Shown in pieces: positions 1 through 6,049 of a stretch of DNA of 6,969 bases. The stretch's first letter is position 1, and each line of letters begins with the position of its first letter. Location of the stretch: positions 1 through 6,969 of the forward strand of contig JAHEBI010000131.1 in assembly GCA_024642325.1 (NCBI GenBank), read 5' to 3'. Source of the DNA: Eudoraea sp. GTDB taxonomy: Bacteria; Bacteroidota; Bacteroidia; Flavobacteriales; Flavobacteriaceae. The translations under genes and the position numbers were made by a program. The notes beneath the pieces were generated by a model. That model was given only the letters and a program-made list of their open reading frames with translations, made no database searches and was not told where the DNA came from.

Positions 1-229
1 TCCAGTCTCCCGCAGCCGGGGTTTCAAAAAAGCATTTTTGGCAATATCCCTGTCTGAAAATTGGTTTATCCTCCTTGCAATTCAAACACTGATATTTAAT
101 AAAGTTAAACTGCAATTCTTTATCCAATACCTGATTGACATTCAAAAAATCATCATTAAACAGTAAATAATACTGAATGGGTCGGCCCATTTCAGACTGC
201 ATTTTACGCAATACTCCTTCGTAACGCAT
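1..229 (-). CDS. DUF2797 family protein, N-terminal part (cut by window edge)
   Basis: Reading the minus strand from the ATG at 229-227 gives an open frame of 76 codons that runs off the left edge. The protein starts MRYEGVLRKMQSEMGRPIQY and carries a Cys4 motif, CLNC (residues 48-51) and CQKC (63-66), i.e. CxxC-x11-CxxC, followed by FFETPAAGDW. This start, the Cys4 cluster and the following aromatic/Pro/Gly stretch match what I recall of DUF2797 proteins, which are usually about 250-270 residues, so only the first third is visible. The four cysteines suggest a structural zinc site; that is inference. No function is established for the family. The gene is divergent from the GH3-family gene, with 79 bp between the two starts. 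I recall the same pairing in other Flavobacteriia, which hints at a shared process or regulator. No Shine-Dalgarno is evident. Confidence 0.85.
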   Translation of the reverse strand, partial: MRYEGVLRKMQSEMGRPIQYYLLFNDDFLNVNQVLDKELQFNFIKYQCLNCKEDKPIFRQGYCQKCFFETPAAGDW

Positions 230-240
230 GAATGGTAATA

Positions 241-274
241 TTTGTTAGAAATCCGTTTGAAAATACTAACTTTA
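241..274 (+). promoter_or_regulatory. Weak candidate Bacteroidota-type promoter for the GH3 gene
   Basis: A TTTG at 241-244 is followed, after 22 bp, by TAACTTTA at 267-274. This is one base off the Bacteroidota -7 consensus TAnnTTTG, and the spacing is at the long end of normal. It would put the start site near 280 and leave a leader of about 30 nt before the ATG at 309. The -7-like box overlaps the inverted repeat at 265-283. The match is imperfect and could be chance in AT-rich DNA. Confidence 0.25.
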
Positions 275-298
275 GCAGTTAGTTTCAGACCGCTAAAG
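265..298. repeat. Two overlapping, mutually exclusive inverted repeats in the divergent DUF2797/GH3 gap
   Basis: ACTAAC (265-270) and GTTAGT (278-283) form a perfect 6-bp inverted repeat with a 7-nt centre. CTTTAGC (270-276) and GCTAAAG (292-298) form a second, perfect 7-bp inverted repeat with a 15-nt centre. The two compete, because the second left arm falls on the last base and centre of the first. They sit between two divergent start codons, so they could be a regulator's operator serving both genes, or a leader structure. The function is not known and short repeats occur by chance. Confidence 0.4.
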
Positions 299-308
299 AT
301 ACCCAAAA

Positions 309-1823
309 ATGCCGATACCTTTATTTAATTCTATAGCTTCATGGCTTTTGAAAAAACGCTATCACCAGATAGAACTCTTTCTTAAGTATCCCGGTGAAGT
401 ACAGGAGGAAGTATTATATCAGTTATTGGGATTCGCAGAGGACACAAAGATTGGCAGGAAACACGAATTTAGCTCTATCACAAACTATAAAACCTTTGCC
501 GAACGTATTCCAATAGTTTCCTATGAGGAAATAGAGCCTTTAATAGAGCTTACCAGAAGAGGAGAACAAAATATCTTCTGGCCAACTGCCATTAAATGGT
601 TCGCTAAAAGCAGCGGGACAACTAATGCCAAAAGTAAATTTATTCCGGTAAGCGAGGAGGCATTGGAAGATTGCCATTATAAATCGGGGAAAGACTTATT
701 GTGTCTTTATTTGAACAATAATGAGAATTCTCAGTTATTTACGGGTAAAAGCCTGAGGTTAGGCGGTAGCAAAGAGTTGTATGAAGACAATGGCTCATTT
801 TTCGGAGACCTTTCAGCTATTTTAATAGATAATATGCCATTTTGGGCAGAATTGAGTAGTACTCCCAGCAGCAGGGTTTCTCTAATGAGTGAGTGGGAAT
901 CCAAAATGCTGGCTATTATAAAGGAAAGCATACAGGAAAATGTTACCAGCCTGGCAGGGGTTCCATCCTGGATGTTAGTGCTCTTAAATAAAGTCCTGGA
1001 GGAGACAGGAAAAAATGATTTGTTTGAAGTTTGGGAAAACCTTGAAGTCTTTTTCCATGGCGGGGTGAGTTTTAATCCATATCTGGAACAATACCATAAT
1101 CTGCTGCCAAGGAAAAGATTCAATTATTATGAGATTTACAATGCATCTGAAGGTTTTTTTGCCATTCAGGACAGGAATAATGCAGATGATTTACTATTAA
1201 TGCTTGACTACGGGATTTTTTATGAATTCATTCCAATGGACGCCTACGGTTTGCCAGATCAAAATGTAATTCCATTATGGGAGGTGGAGCTGCATAAAAA
1301 TTACGCTATAATAATTACCACGAATGCCGGACTTTGGCGTTATAAGATAGGGGATACCGTTCGTTTTACTTCTACCAATCCATATAGGATAAAGATTACG
1401 GGCAGGACAAAACACTATATTAATGCTTTTGGGGAGGAACTCATTATTGAAAATGCCGAAGAGGCCCTTAAAAATAGTTGTCAAAAAACCGGTGCGGAAA
1501 TTATGGATTATACCGCTGCTCCCATTTTTATGTCTGGTAAAGAAAAAGGGGCACACGAATGGATTATTGAATTTCGAAAAGCTCCTGAGGAAATTGAGTA
1601 CTTTACGGAAGTGTTGGACAACGCTCTTAAATCACTTAATTCTGATTATGAGGCTAAGAGGTATAACAGCATGACTCTAAAAATGCCTAAGGTTCATATG
1701 GCCAGGAAAAATCTTTTTTATGACTGGTTAAAGTCTAAAGGTAAATTGGGCGGCCAGCATAAAATTCCCCGATTGTCCAATGAGCGGATCTATGTAGATG
1801 AATTACTCGAGATGAACAGGTAA
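309..1823 (+). CDS. GH3 auxin-responsive promoter family protein (acyl-adenylating enzyme)
   Basis: This 504-residue protein belongs to the GH3 family of adenylate-forming (ANL-superfamily) enzymes. Plant members activate carboxylic acids such as auxin or jasmonate with ATP and join them to amino acids; the substrate of bacterial members is unknown. All three nucleotide-binding motifs are visible: motif I FAKSSGTTNAKSK (residues 98-110), motif II YNASEGFFA (277-285, like plant YxxSE), and motif III YKIGDTVRF (345-353). The C-terminal-domain hinge region GRTKHYINAFGEEL follows at 365-378. The length is normal for bacterial members and somewhat shorter than plant ones, and the key motifs look intact, so I expect an active acyl-adenylase. 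The amide-forming step cannot be judged from sequence. The ATG at 309 gives the family-like N-terminus with no alternative nearby. The gene is divergent from DUF2797. Confidence is high for family and low for substrate. Confidence 0.93.
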   Translation: MPIPLFNSIASWLLKKRYHQIELFLKYPGEVQEEVLYQLLGFAEDTKIGRKHEFSSITNYKTFAERIPIVSYEEIEPLIELTRRGEQNIFWPTAIKWFAKSSGTTNAKSKFIPVSEEALEDCHYKSGKDLLCLYLNNNENSQLFTGKSLRLGGSKELYEDNGSFFGDLSAILIDNMPFWAELSSTPSSRVSLMSEWESKMLAIIKESIQENVTSLAGVPSWMLVLLNKVLEETGKNDLFEVWENLEVFFHGGVSFNPYLEQYHNLLPRKRFNYYEIYNASEGFFAIQDRNNADDLLLMLDYGIFYEFIPMDAYGLPDQNVIPLWEVELHKNYAIIITTNAGLWRYKIGDTVRFTSTNPYRIKITGRTKHYINAFGEELIIENAEEALKNSCQKTGAEIMDYTAAPIFMSGKEKGAHEWIIEFRKAPEEIEYFTEVLDNALKSLNSDYEAKRYNSMTLKMPKVHMARKNLFYDWLKSKGKLGGQHKIPRLSNERIYVDELLEMNR

Positions 1824-1858
1824 CCCACGCAATTTAATCCCCTCAACATTACTTTATA

Positions 1859-1891
1859 ATTTCATTGATTTGGCTACTATATCGATGAAAT
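1859..1891. repeat. 11-bp inverted repeat between the GH3 and hydrolase-like genes
   Basis: ATTTCATTGAT (1859-1869) and ATCGATGAAAT (1881-1891) are reverse complements apart from one position, which pairs as G-U in a plus-strand transcript. The centre is 11 nt. It lies 36 bp after the GH3 stop and 92 bp before the next start. There is no T-run on its 3' side, so it is not a classical Rho-independent terminator. It could be an mRNA 3'-end stabilising hairpin, a Rho-independent-like site without a U-tract, or an operator. The rest of the 160-bp gap shows no gene. Confidence 0.4.
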
Positions 1892-1983
1892 GCACCACCT
1901 GAACAAAAAAATAGTGTAATTAGGTAAATAATGATCAATTTGTCGGTCCTAACTTAACCCGTTTATTATTAAACTTTACTTTT

Positions 1984-2550
1984 ATGGCAGAACGATTGGT
2001 TATTTTATCCGACATGTGGGGCGCAAAAAAAGGCCTTTGGATTACTTCATATCTTGGTTATTTACAACAATATTTCGACATTGTGTTTTACGATAGCTTT
2101 AAACTTTCCGATATTAGCCCTATAAATTATACAGCTGAAAATATCTGTAGAACTTTAAAAAACGGAGGTATTGATACGGCGGTGGCTCAACTTTTAATAA
2201 AAGAAAAGGAAGAAAGCCATTACCTTACCTTCTGTGCGGGTGGCACCATTGCCTGGAAAGCTGCTTTAGCCGGCTTGCCTATAAAATCACTGATGGCAGT
2301 GTCTCCCCTGGATCTTCATTTGCAAACTGAAAAACCTGATTGTAAGATAAATTTACTTTATGGGGAAAACCAGGCGGACAGGCCCGGCCGGGAATGGACA
2401 ACCGAATTGGATATGGACATGGAGATCATGCCCAAATTTGGCAGGGAATTATATAGTGACGACAAAATAATCCAAAAGGTATGCCTTGATTTGCTGGAAT
2501 CCTATTTAAAAAATGAACTGAGTTTTAAGAAACGGCCTTTAGTTTCTTAA
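1984..2550 (+). CDS. Short alpha/beta-hydrolase-fold protein, likely lacking a canonical catalytic triad
   Basis: The 188-residue protein has the outline of a small alpha/beta hydrolase: N-terminal strand RLVILSDMWGAKK (residues 4-16), a nucleophile-elbow-like TFCAGGTIAWKAAL (82-95), a strand LLYGENQADRP (124-134) where the acid normally follows the strand, and a late FGRELY (152-157) where a His normally sits. At these places it has Cys84 (codon 2233-2235), Gln130 (2371-2373) and Arg154 (2443-2445) instead of Ser, Asp and His. Its only histidines are 79 and 112, neither near the C-terminal position. A Cys nucleophile is known in dienelactone hydrolases, but the missing His argues for a non-catalytic or re-purposed protein. 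The frame is intact and not decayed. There is no signal peptide, so it is probably cytoplasmic. Its 3' end overlaps clpX by 26 bp, tail to tail. The fold call is fairly good; the function is unknown. Confidence 0.75.
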   Translation: MAERLVILSDMWGAKKGLWITSYLGYLQQYFDIVFYDSFKLSDISPINYTAENICRTLKNGGIDTAVAQLLIKEKEESHYLTFCAGGTIAWKAALAGLPIKSLMAVSPLDLHLQTEKPDCKINLLYGENQADRPGREWTTELDMDMEIMPKFGRELYSDDKIIQKVCLDLLESYLKNELSFKKRPLVS

Positions 2551-3760
2551 TGGTGTCGTAGGAAATTTTACTTTCTGCATAAGGTTTGGATACCTTAAAT
2601 TCCGTTTCATCACTACTGGGAAGCTCAAACATGGCATCTGTAAAAACAGCTTCACATAAAGACCTTAAACCTCTGGCTCCCAGCTTATATTCAATAGCCT
2701 TTTCTACAATGTAATCCAATGCCTGTTCAGTAATAGTAAAACTAATGCCATCCATGGCAAATAATTTTTCATACTGCTTAATAATAGCATTTTTGGGCTC
2801 TGTCAGAATAGCTCTTAAAGTTTTTTCATCCAGGGGATTCATATGCGTAAGGACAGGGAGTCTTCCTATTATCTCCGGAATAAGCCCAAATTCTTTTAGA
2901 TCTTTTGGTATAATATATTGAAGTACATTGGTATTATCCAAACTTTCTTCTTTTTTTGCAGCGCTATAGCCAATGGCCTGCATATTCAAACGTTTGGTTA
3001 TAATCCTTTCTATTCCATCAAAAGCACCTCCTGCGATAAAAAGAATATTTTCAGTATTCACTTCTATAAATTTTTGATCAGGGTGTTTTCTTCCTCCTTT
3101 AGGCGGGACATTTACAACAGTTCCCTCCAATAATTTTAATAGTCCCTGTTGTACACCTTCCCCGGAAACATCTCGTGTAATGGAAGGATTATCACTTTTA
3201 CGGGCTATTTTGTCAATCTCGTCAATAAAAACGATCCCTCTCTCTGCCTTTTCCAGATTGTAATCCGCCGCCTGTAAAAGCCGGGTCAGGATACTTTCCA
3301 CATCTTCACCTACATACCCTGCCTCGGTTAATACCGTGGCATCGACAATAGCCAGTGGTACATTAAGCATCCTGGCAATGGTCTTGGCCATTAATGTTTT
3401 ACCCGTACCGGTCTGGCCCACCATGACAATATTGCTTTTTTGAATCTCTACATCGTCTTCTTTGGAATGTGGTTGTAAAAGCCTTTTATAGTGATTGTAT
3501 ACCGCTACCGACAAAACTTTCTTTGTGCGTTCCTGACCAATGACATAGGTGTCCAGGAAATCTTTTATCTCTTTAGGCTTTTTTAGAATAAGTTCTGAAG
3601 ACAGGTCATCATTCTTGGACTGCTTGGATTCTTCAGCAACAATGCCGTGTGCCTGCTCAATACACCTGTCACAAATATGCGCATCCAAACCTGCAATCAA
3701 TAGATTGGTTTCTGGTTTTTTTCTTCCACAAAATGAACATTCCAGGTTTTCCTTTGCCAT
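2525..3760 (-). CDS. clpX: ATP-dependent Clp protease ATP-binding subunit ClpX
   Basis: ClpX is the hexameric AAA+ unfoldase that recognises tagged substrates, unfolds them and threads them into ClpP. I take the ATG at 3760-3758, giving 411 residues that start MAKENLECSFCGRKK. A longer frame from a TTG at 3832 would add 24 residues not usual in the family and would begin inside a hairpin loop. Visible features are the zinc-binding domain Cys8/Cys11/Cys30/Cys33, Walker A GQTGTGKT (115-122), pore-1 loop GYVGEDVE (148-155), Walker B IVFIDE (176-181), RKH pore loop (224-226), the ClpP-docking loop as IGY (263-265; IGF in E. coli), the arginine-finger segment GLIPEIIGRLP (292-302) and sensor-2 GARGLR (361-366). 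All key residues are present. It lies downstream of clpP in the same direction with a 95-bp gap holding a hairpin. Its 3' end overlaps the convergent hydrolase-like gene. Confidence 0.97.
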   Translation of the reverse strand: MAKENLECSFCGRKKPETNLLIAGLDAHICDRCIEQAHGIVAEESKQSKNDDLSSELILKKPKEIKDFLDTYVIGQERTKKVLSVAVYNHYKRLLQPHSKEDDVEIQKSNIVMVGQTGTGKTLMAKTIARMLNVPLAIVDATVLTEAGYVGEDVESILTRLLQAADYNLEKAERGIVFIDEIDKIARKSDNPSITRDVSGEGVQQGLLKLLEGTVVNVPPKGGRKHPDQKFIEVNTENILFIAGGAFDGIERIITKRLNMQAIGYSAAKKEESLDNTNVLQYIIPKDLKEFGLIPEIIGRLPVLTHMNPLDEKTLRAILTEPKNAIIKQYEKLFAMDGISFTITEQALDYIVEKAIEYKLGARGLRSLCEAVFTDAMFELPSSDETEFKVSKPYAESKISYDTIKKLKAVS

Positions 3761-3812
3761 AACTTCAGCTAGATTTCTTAATAATAACGAAACAAAATTG
3801 ATTTGGTTCATT

Positions 3813-3848
3813 AAAATTACCCCATAGTGCAATAAATAGGGGTATTTT
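3813..3848 (-). terminator. Weak hairpin with short U-run between clpP and clpX (possible attenuator)
   Basis: On the minus strand, TACCCC (3844-3839) pairs perfectly with GGGGTA (3823-3818) around a 15-nt loop. Outside the stem, AAAA (3848-3845) can pair with TTTT (3816-3813) past one bulged base. The 3' side therefore ends in a short T-run, as in a weak intrinsic terminator. It begins 8 bp after the clpP stop and ends about 52 bp before the clpX ATG. I infer partial termination after clpP with read-through into clpX, or an RNA-processing site. I found no convincing -33/-7 promoter for clpX in the gap. Confidence 0.45.
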
Positions 3849-3855
3849 GTCGAAA

Positions 3856-4536
3856 TTAATCCTTATCCCTTTCTAAAATTTCATCAATCATACCATAATC
3901 CTTTGCTTCCTGGGCTTTCATCCAATAATCCCTGTCACTGTCCTCATATACCTTTTCAAATTTTTGCCCCGTGTGTTTGGATATTATTTCATACAATTCA
4001 TCCTTAATTTTAAGAACTTCTATGGCCGCTATTTCAATATCGCTGGCTTGTCCCTGGGCACCGGACATGGGTTGGTGAATCATTACCCTGGAATGTGTCA
4101 GGCCACTGCGCTTACCTTTTTCTCCTGCACACAAAAGAACGGCAGCCATGGAAGCGGCCATTCCGGTGCATATGGTAGCTACATCCGGCTTTATAAATTG
4201 CATGGTGTCATAAATACCCAGTCCTGCATAGACACTTCCTCCCGGAGAGTTAATATAAATCTGAATATCCTTTGATGAATCGGCACTAGCCAAAAACAGT
4301 AATTGGGCTTGTACAATATTGGCTACCTGATCATTAATTCCTGTTCCCAAAAAAATGATACGATCCATCATAAGTCTGGAAAAAACATCCATTGCAATTG
4401 CGTTCAATTGCCTTTCTTCTATAATGTTGGGTGTCATGTTGACCGGATACATGCTGCTTATAATACGCTCGTAGTACATGCTGCTAATGCCTTGGTCCTT
4501 AATGGCATAATTTTGAAATTCTTTTCCGAAATCCAT
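3856..4536 (-). CDS. clpP: ATP-dependent Clp protease proteolytic subunit ClpP
   Basis: ClpP is the serine peptidase that forms the double-heptamer chamber and degrades proteins delivered by ClpX. The 226-residue product carries the full triad with the spacing known from E. coli (25 and 49 residues): Ser129 in GMAASMAAVLL, His154 in RVMIHQPM, and Asp203 in DRDYWM. The oxyanion/substrate-strand segment is SPGGSVYAG (97-105), and the handle region includes GQASDIEI (162-169). The N-terminus is about 18 residues longer than in the E. coli precursor, which may be a propeptide removed on maturation; the family-like core begins near IIEERQLNAIAM (38-49). The gene lies downstream of tig and upstream of clpX on the same strand, the classical quality-control cluster. 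A strong terminator ends 21 nt before its start, so its promoter arrangement is unclear. I see no Shine-Dalgarno. Confidence 0.97.
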   Translation of the reverse strand: MDFGKEFQNYAIKDQGISSMYYERIISSMYPVNMTPNIIEERQLNAIAMDVFSRLMMDRIIFLGTGINDQVANIVQAQLLFLASADSSKDIQIYINSPGGSVYAGLGIYDTMQFIKPDVATICTGMAASMAAVLLCAGEKGKRSGLTHSRVMIHQPMSGAQGQASDIEIAAIEVLKIKDELYEIISKHTGQKFEKVYEDSDRDYWMKAQEAKDYGMIDEILERDKD

Positions 4537-4557
4537 ATTTACAATGATAATTTTTTT

Positions 4558-4593
4558 AAAAAAAAAGGTGCCGAAATTATTGCTTTCGGCACC
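4558..4593 (-). terminator. Strong Rho-independent terminator after tig
   Basis: GGTGCCGAAA (4567-4576) and TTTCGGCACC (4584-4593) form a perfect 10-bp stem with a 7-nt loop. Read on the minus strand it is followed by nine T residues (4566-4558). It starts 28 bp after the tig stop codon, so it should end most tig transcripts. It lies directly upstream of clpP, whose ATG is only 21 nt beyond the T-run, so it could also act as a leader attenuator for clpP. Confidence 0.9.
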
Positions 4594-4621
4594 GTAAAGA
4601 TACTTAATTTATTTTTGAATT

Positions 4622-5944
4622 TTAACCGTAAACCTCTTTCACAAAATTATCATAGGTCACTTCTTTCTTTTTTAAATTTGCCTTTTCCTTATAAAGGGCA
4701 AGAAGTTTTTGACTCATAAGTTGCTCCGACAGTCTTTTTACTTCTTCCTGATTACTTAAAACTCTGGATGCAATATTGTCAAGTTCTTCTTCCTGAGGAT
4801 TTAACTGGCCGTATTGCGCCATTTGAGATTTAATAAAACCTTTGGCAAATTCTTTGAGTTCATCGAACTGAATTTCAACGCCGTTATCTTTAATAATTTT
4901 ACCTTCAATCAATTGATAGCGCAGTCCTTTTTCTGATTTTTCGTATTCGTCATTGGCTTCTTCTTCAGAGAGTGGTCTTTCACCGGTAGTCTGAATCCAT
5001 TTTTTAAGGAATCCGGCGGGAAGGTCGAATTTTATGGTCTCAATAAGCCTCTCTGTAACATCATTCAATAATTTCTGATCTGCCTGTTGCTCAAATTGTT
5101 TCTCAGAATCTTCTTTGATTCTTTCTCTGAGCTCTTTTTCTGAAGTAATTACATCTTTTCCAAAAAGTTTGTCAAACAATTCCTGACCCAAAGCTGCAGA
5201 TTCCCTTTCGTTGATTTCCTCAATGGCAAAACTTACCTCAATATTTAATTTTTCTACCTTATCCCTCTGTATTCCAAGTGCTCCGGATAAAAAATAATCT
5301 TCTTTGAAAAGTCCTTTGGTTTTCAAAATTACCGTATCCCCGGCTTTTTTTCCCAGAAGACTGTCTATGGCTTTTTTACTCTTTAATTTAGACATTTCAA
5401 GGGTGGACTTATGATCTATTCCCTCTTCTTCATTTTTAAAAATGCCAGTAAGTTCATCATTCTTCCCAATCTGGGACTTACTAACCAGTTTCCCGTATTG
5501 CTTTCTAATACGATCAACCTGTTCATCTATCATTTTTTTATCGGCTACAATCTTATAATGTATTACCGGTTTTTTTGTCTTTAACGCCACTTCAAAACTG
5601 GGTGCAAGGCCCAATTCAAATTCAAAAGAAAAATCTTCTCCGTCCCAATTAAAATTATCCTGTTGCTTAGGGAGTGGATTTCCAAGTACATCCAACTTTT
5701 CTTCGGTGAGGTATTTGTTGAGGTTATCCTGTAAAAGTTTATTTACTTCATCAACCAAAACGGCCTTACCGTATTGTTTCTTGATTAATCCCATAGGAAC
5801 CTGTCCTTTCCTGAACCCGGGGATATTGGCTTGTTTCTTATAGTCCTTAAGAATTTTATCTACCTTGTCGCTATAGTCGTCTTTTGTTATTGCTACTTTA
5901 ACAATGGCATTTAATTCGTCTATCTGCTCTTTCTGAATGTTCAT
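4622..5944 (-). CDS. tig: Trigger factor (ribosome-associated chaperone)
   Basis: Trigger factor binds ribosomal protein uL23 at the exit tunnel and shields nascent chains. The 440-residue length is close to the E. coli protein (432). The ribosome-binding signature GFRKGQVP is at residues 43-50, in the N-terminal domain (about 1-115). The middle, where the FKBP-like prolyl isomerase domain normally sits (about 155-245), is divergent: IGKNDELTGIFKNEEEGI is recognisable as its first strand, but the usual aromatic active-site pattern of FKBPs is not obvious. The C-terminal helical chaperone domain (about 250-440) is charged and helix-rich, with a Lys-rich tail. The ATG at 5944 follows a good Bacteroidota promoter and fits the family N-terminus. 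The gene is followed by a strong terminator, then clpP and clpX, an order that is widespread in bacteria. Confidence 0.94.
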   Translation of the reverse strand: MNIQKEQIDELNAIVKVAITKDDYSDKVDKILKDYKKQANIPGFRKGQVPMGLIKKQYGKAVLVDEVNKLLQDNLNKYLTEEKLDVLGNPLPKQQDNFNWDGEDFSFEFELGLAPSFEVALKTKKPVIHYKIVADKKMIDEQVDRIRKQYGKLVSKSQIGKNDELTGIFKNEEEGIDHKSTLEMSKLKSKKAIDSLLGKKAGDTVILKTKGLFKEDYFLSGALGIQRDKVEKLNIEVSFAIEEINERESAALGQELFDKLFGKDVITSEKELRERIKEDSEKQFEQQADQKLLNDVTERLIETIKFDLPAGFLKKWIQTTGERPLSEEEANDEYEKSEKGLRYQLIEGKIIKDNGVEIQFDELKEFAKGFIKSQMAQYGQLNPQEEELDNIASRVLSNQEEVKRLSEQLMSQKLLALYKEKANLKKKEVTYDNFVKEVYG

Positions 5945-5978
5945 TGATATCTCTGTATTTGCTTTCTAAAATGGGATG

Positions 5979-6009
5979 CAAAAATAGGATATTTTATGAA
6001 GTGGGACAA
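5979..6009 (-). promoter_or_regulatory. Bacteroidota-type promoter of tig
   Basis: On the minus strand TTG (6009-6007) is followed after 20 bp by TATTTTTG (5986-5979), a perfect match to the Bacteroidota -7 element TAnnTTTG at a usual spacing from the -33 TTG. Transcription should start near 5973 and give a leader of roughly 28-30 nt before the tig ATG at 5944. This is the best promoter match I see in the window. Confidence 0.65.
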
Positions 6010-6049
6010 GTTTTTAAATAGCTGATTATCAAATGTTGAATAAGGAGAT

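Noticed and set aside
731..1556. Minus-strand open frames inside the GH3 gene
   Set aside because: They are antisense to a clearly conserved coding region, have no recognisable motifs, and have no promoter or ribosome-binding context.
1939..1977. Promoter for the hydrolase-like gene (TTTG at 1939-1942 with an AT-rich box near 1964-1977)
   Set aside because: No TAnnTTTG-like -7 box occurs at a valid spacing; the closest box, TAAACTTTA, has an extra base and is too far away.
3761..3832. N-terminal extension of ClpX (24 residues from a TTG start)
   Set aside because: It starts at a rare codon inside a hairpin loop, is not expected for the family, and the downstream ATG at 3760 gives the normal MAKENLECSFC start just before the zinc-binding cysteines.
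2918..4719. Plus-strand open frames antisense to clpX, clpP and tig
   Set aside because: They are compositional shadows of conserved genes on the other strand, with no family resemblance in their translations.
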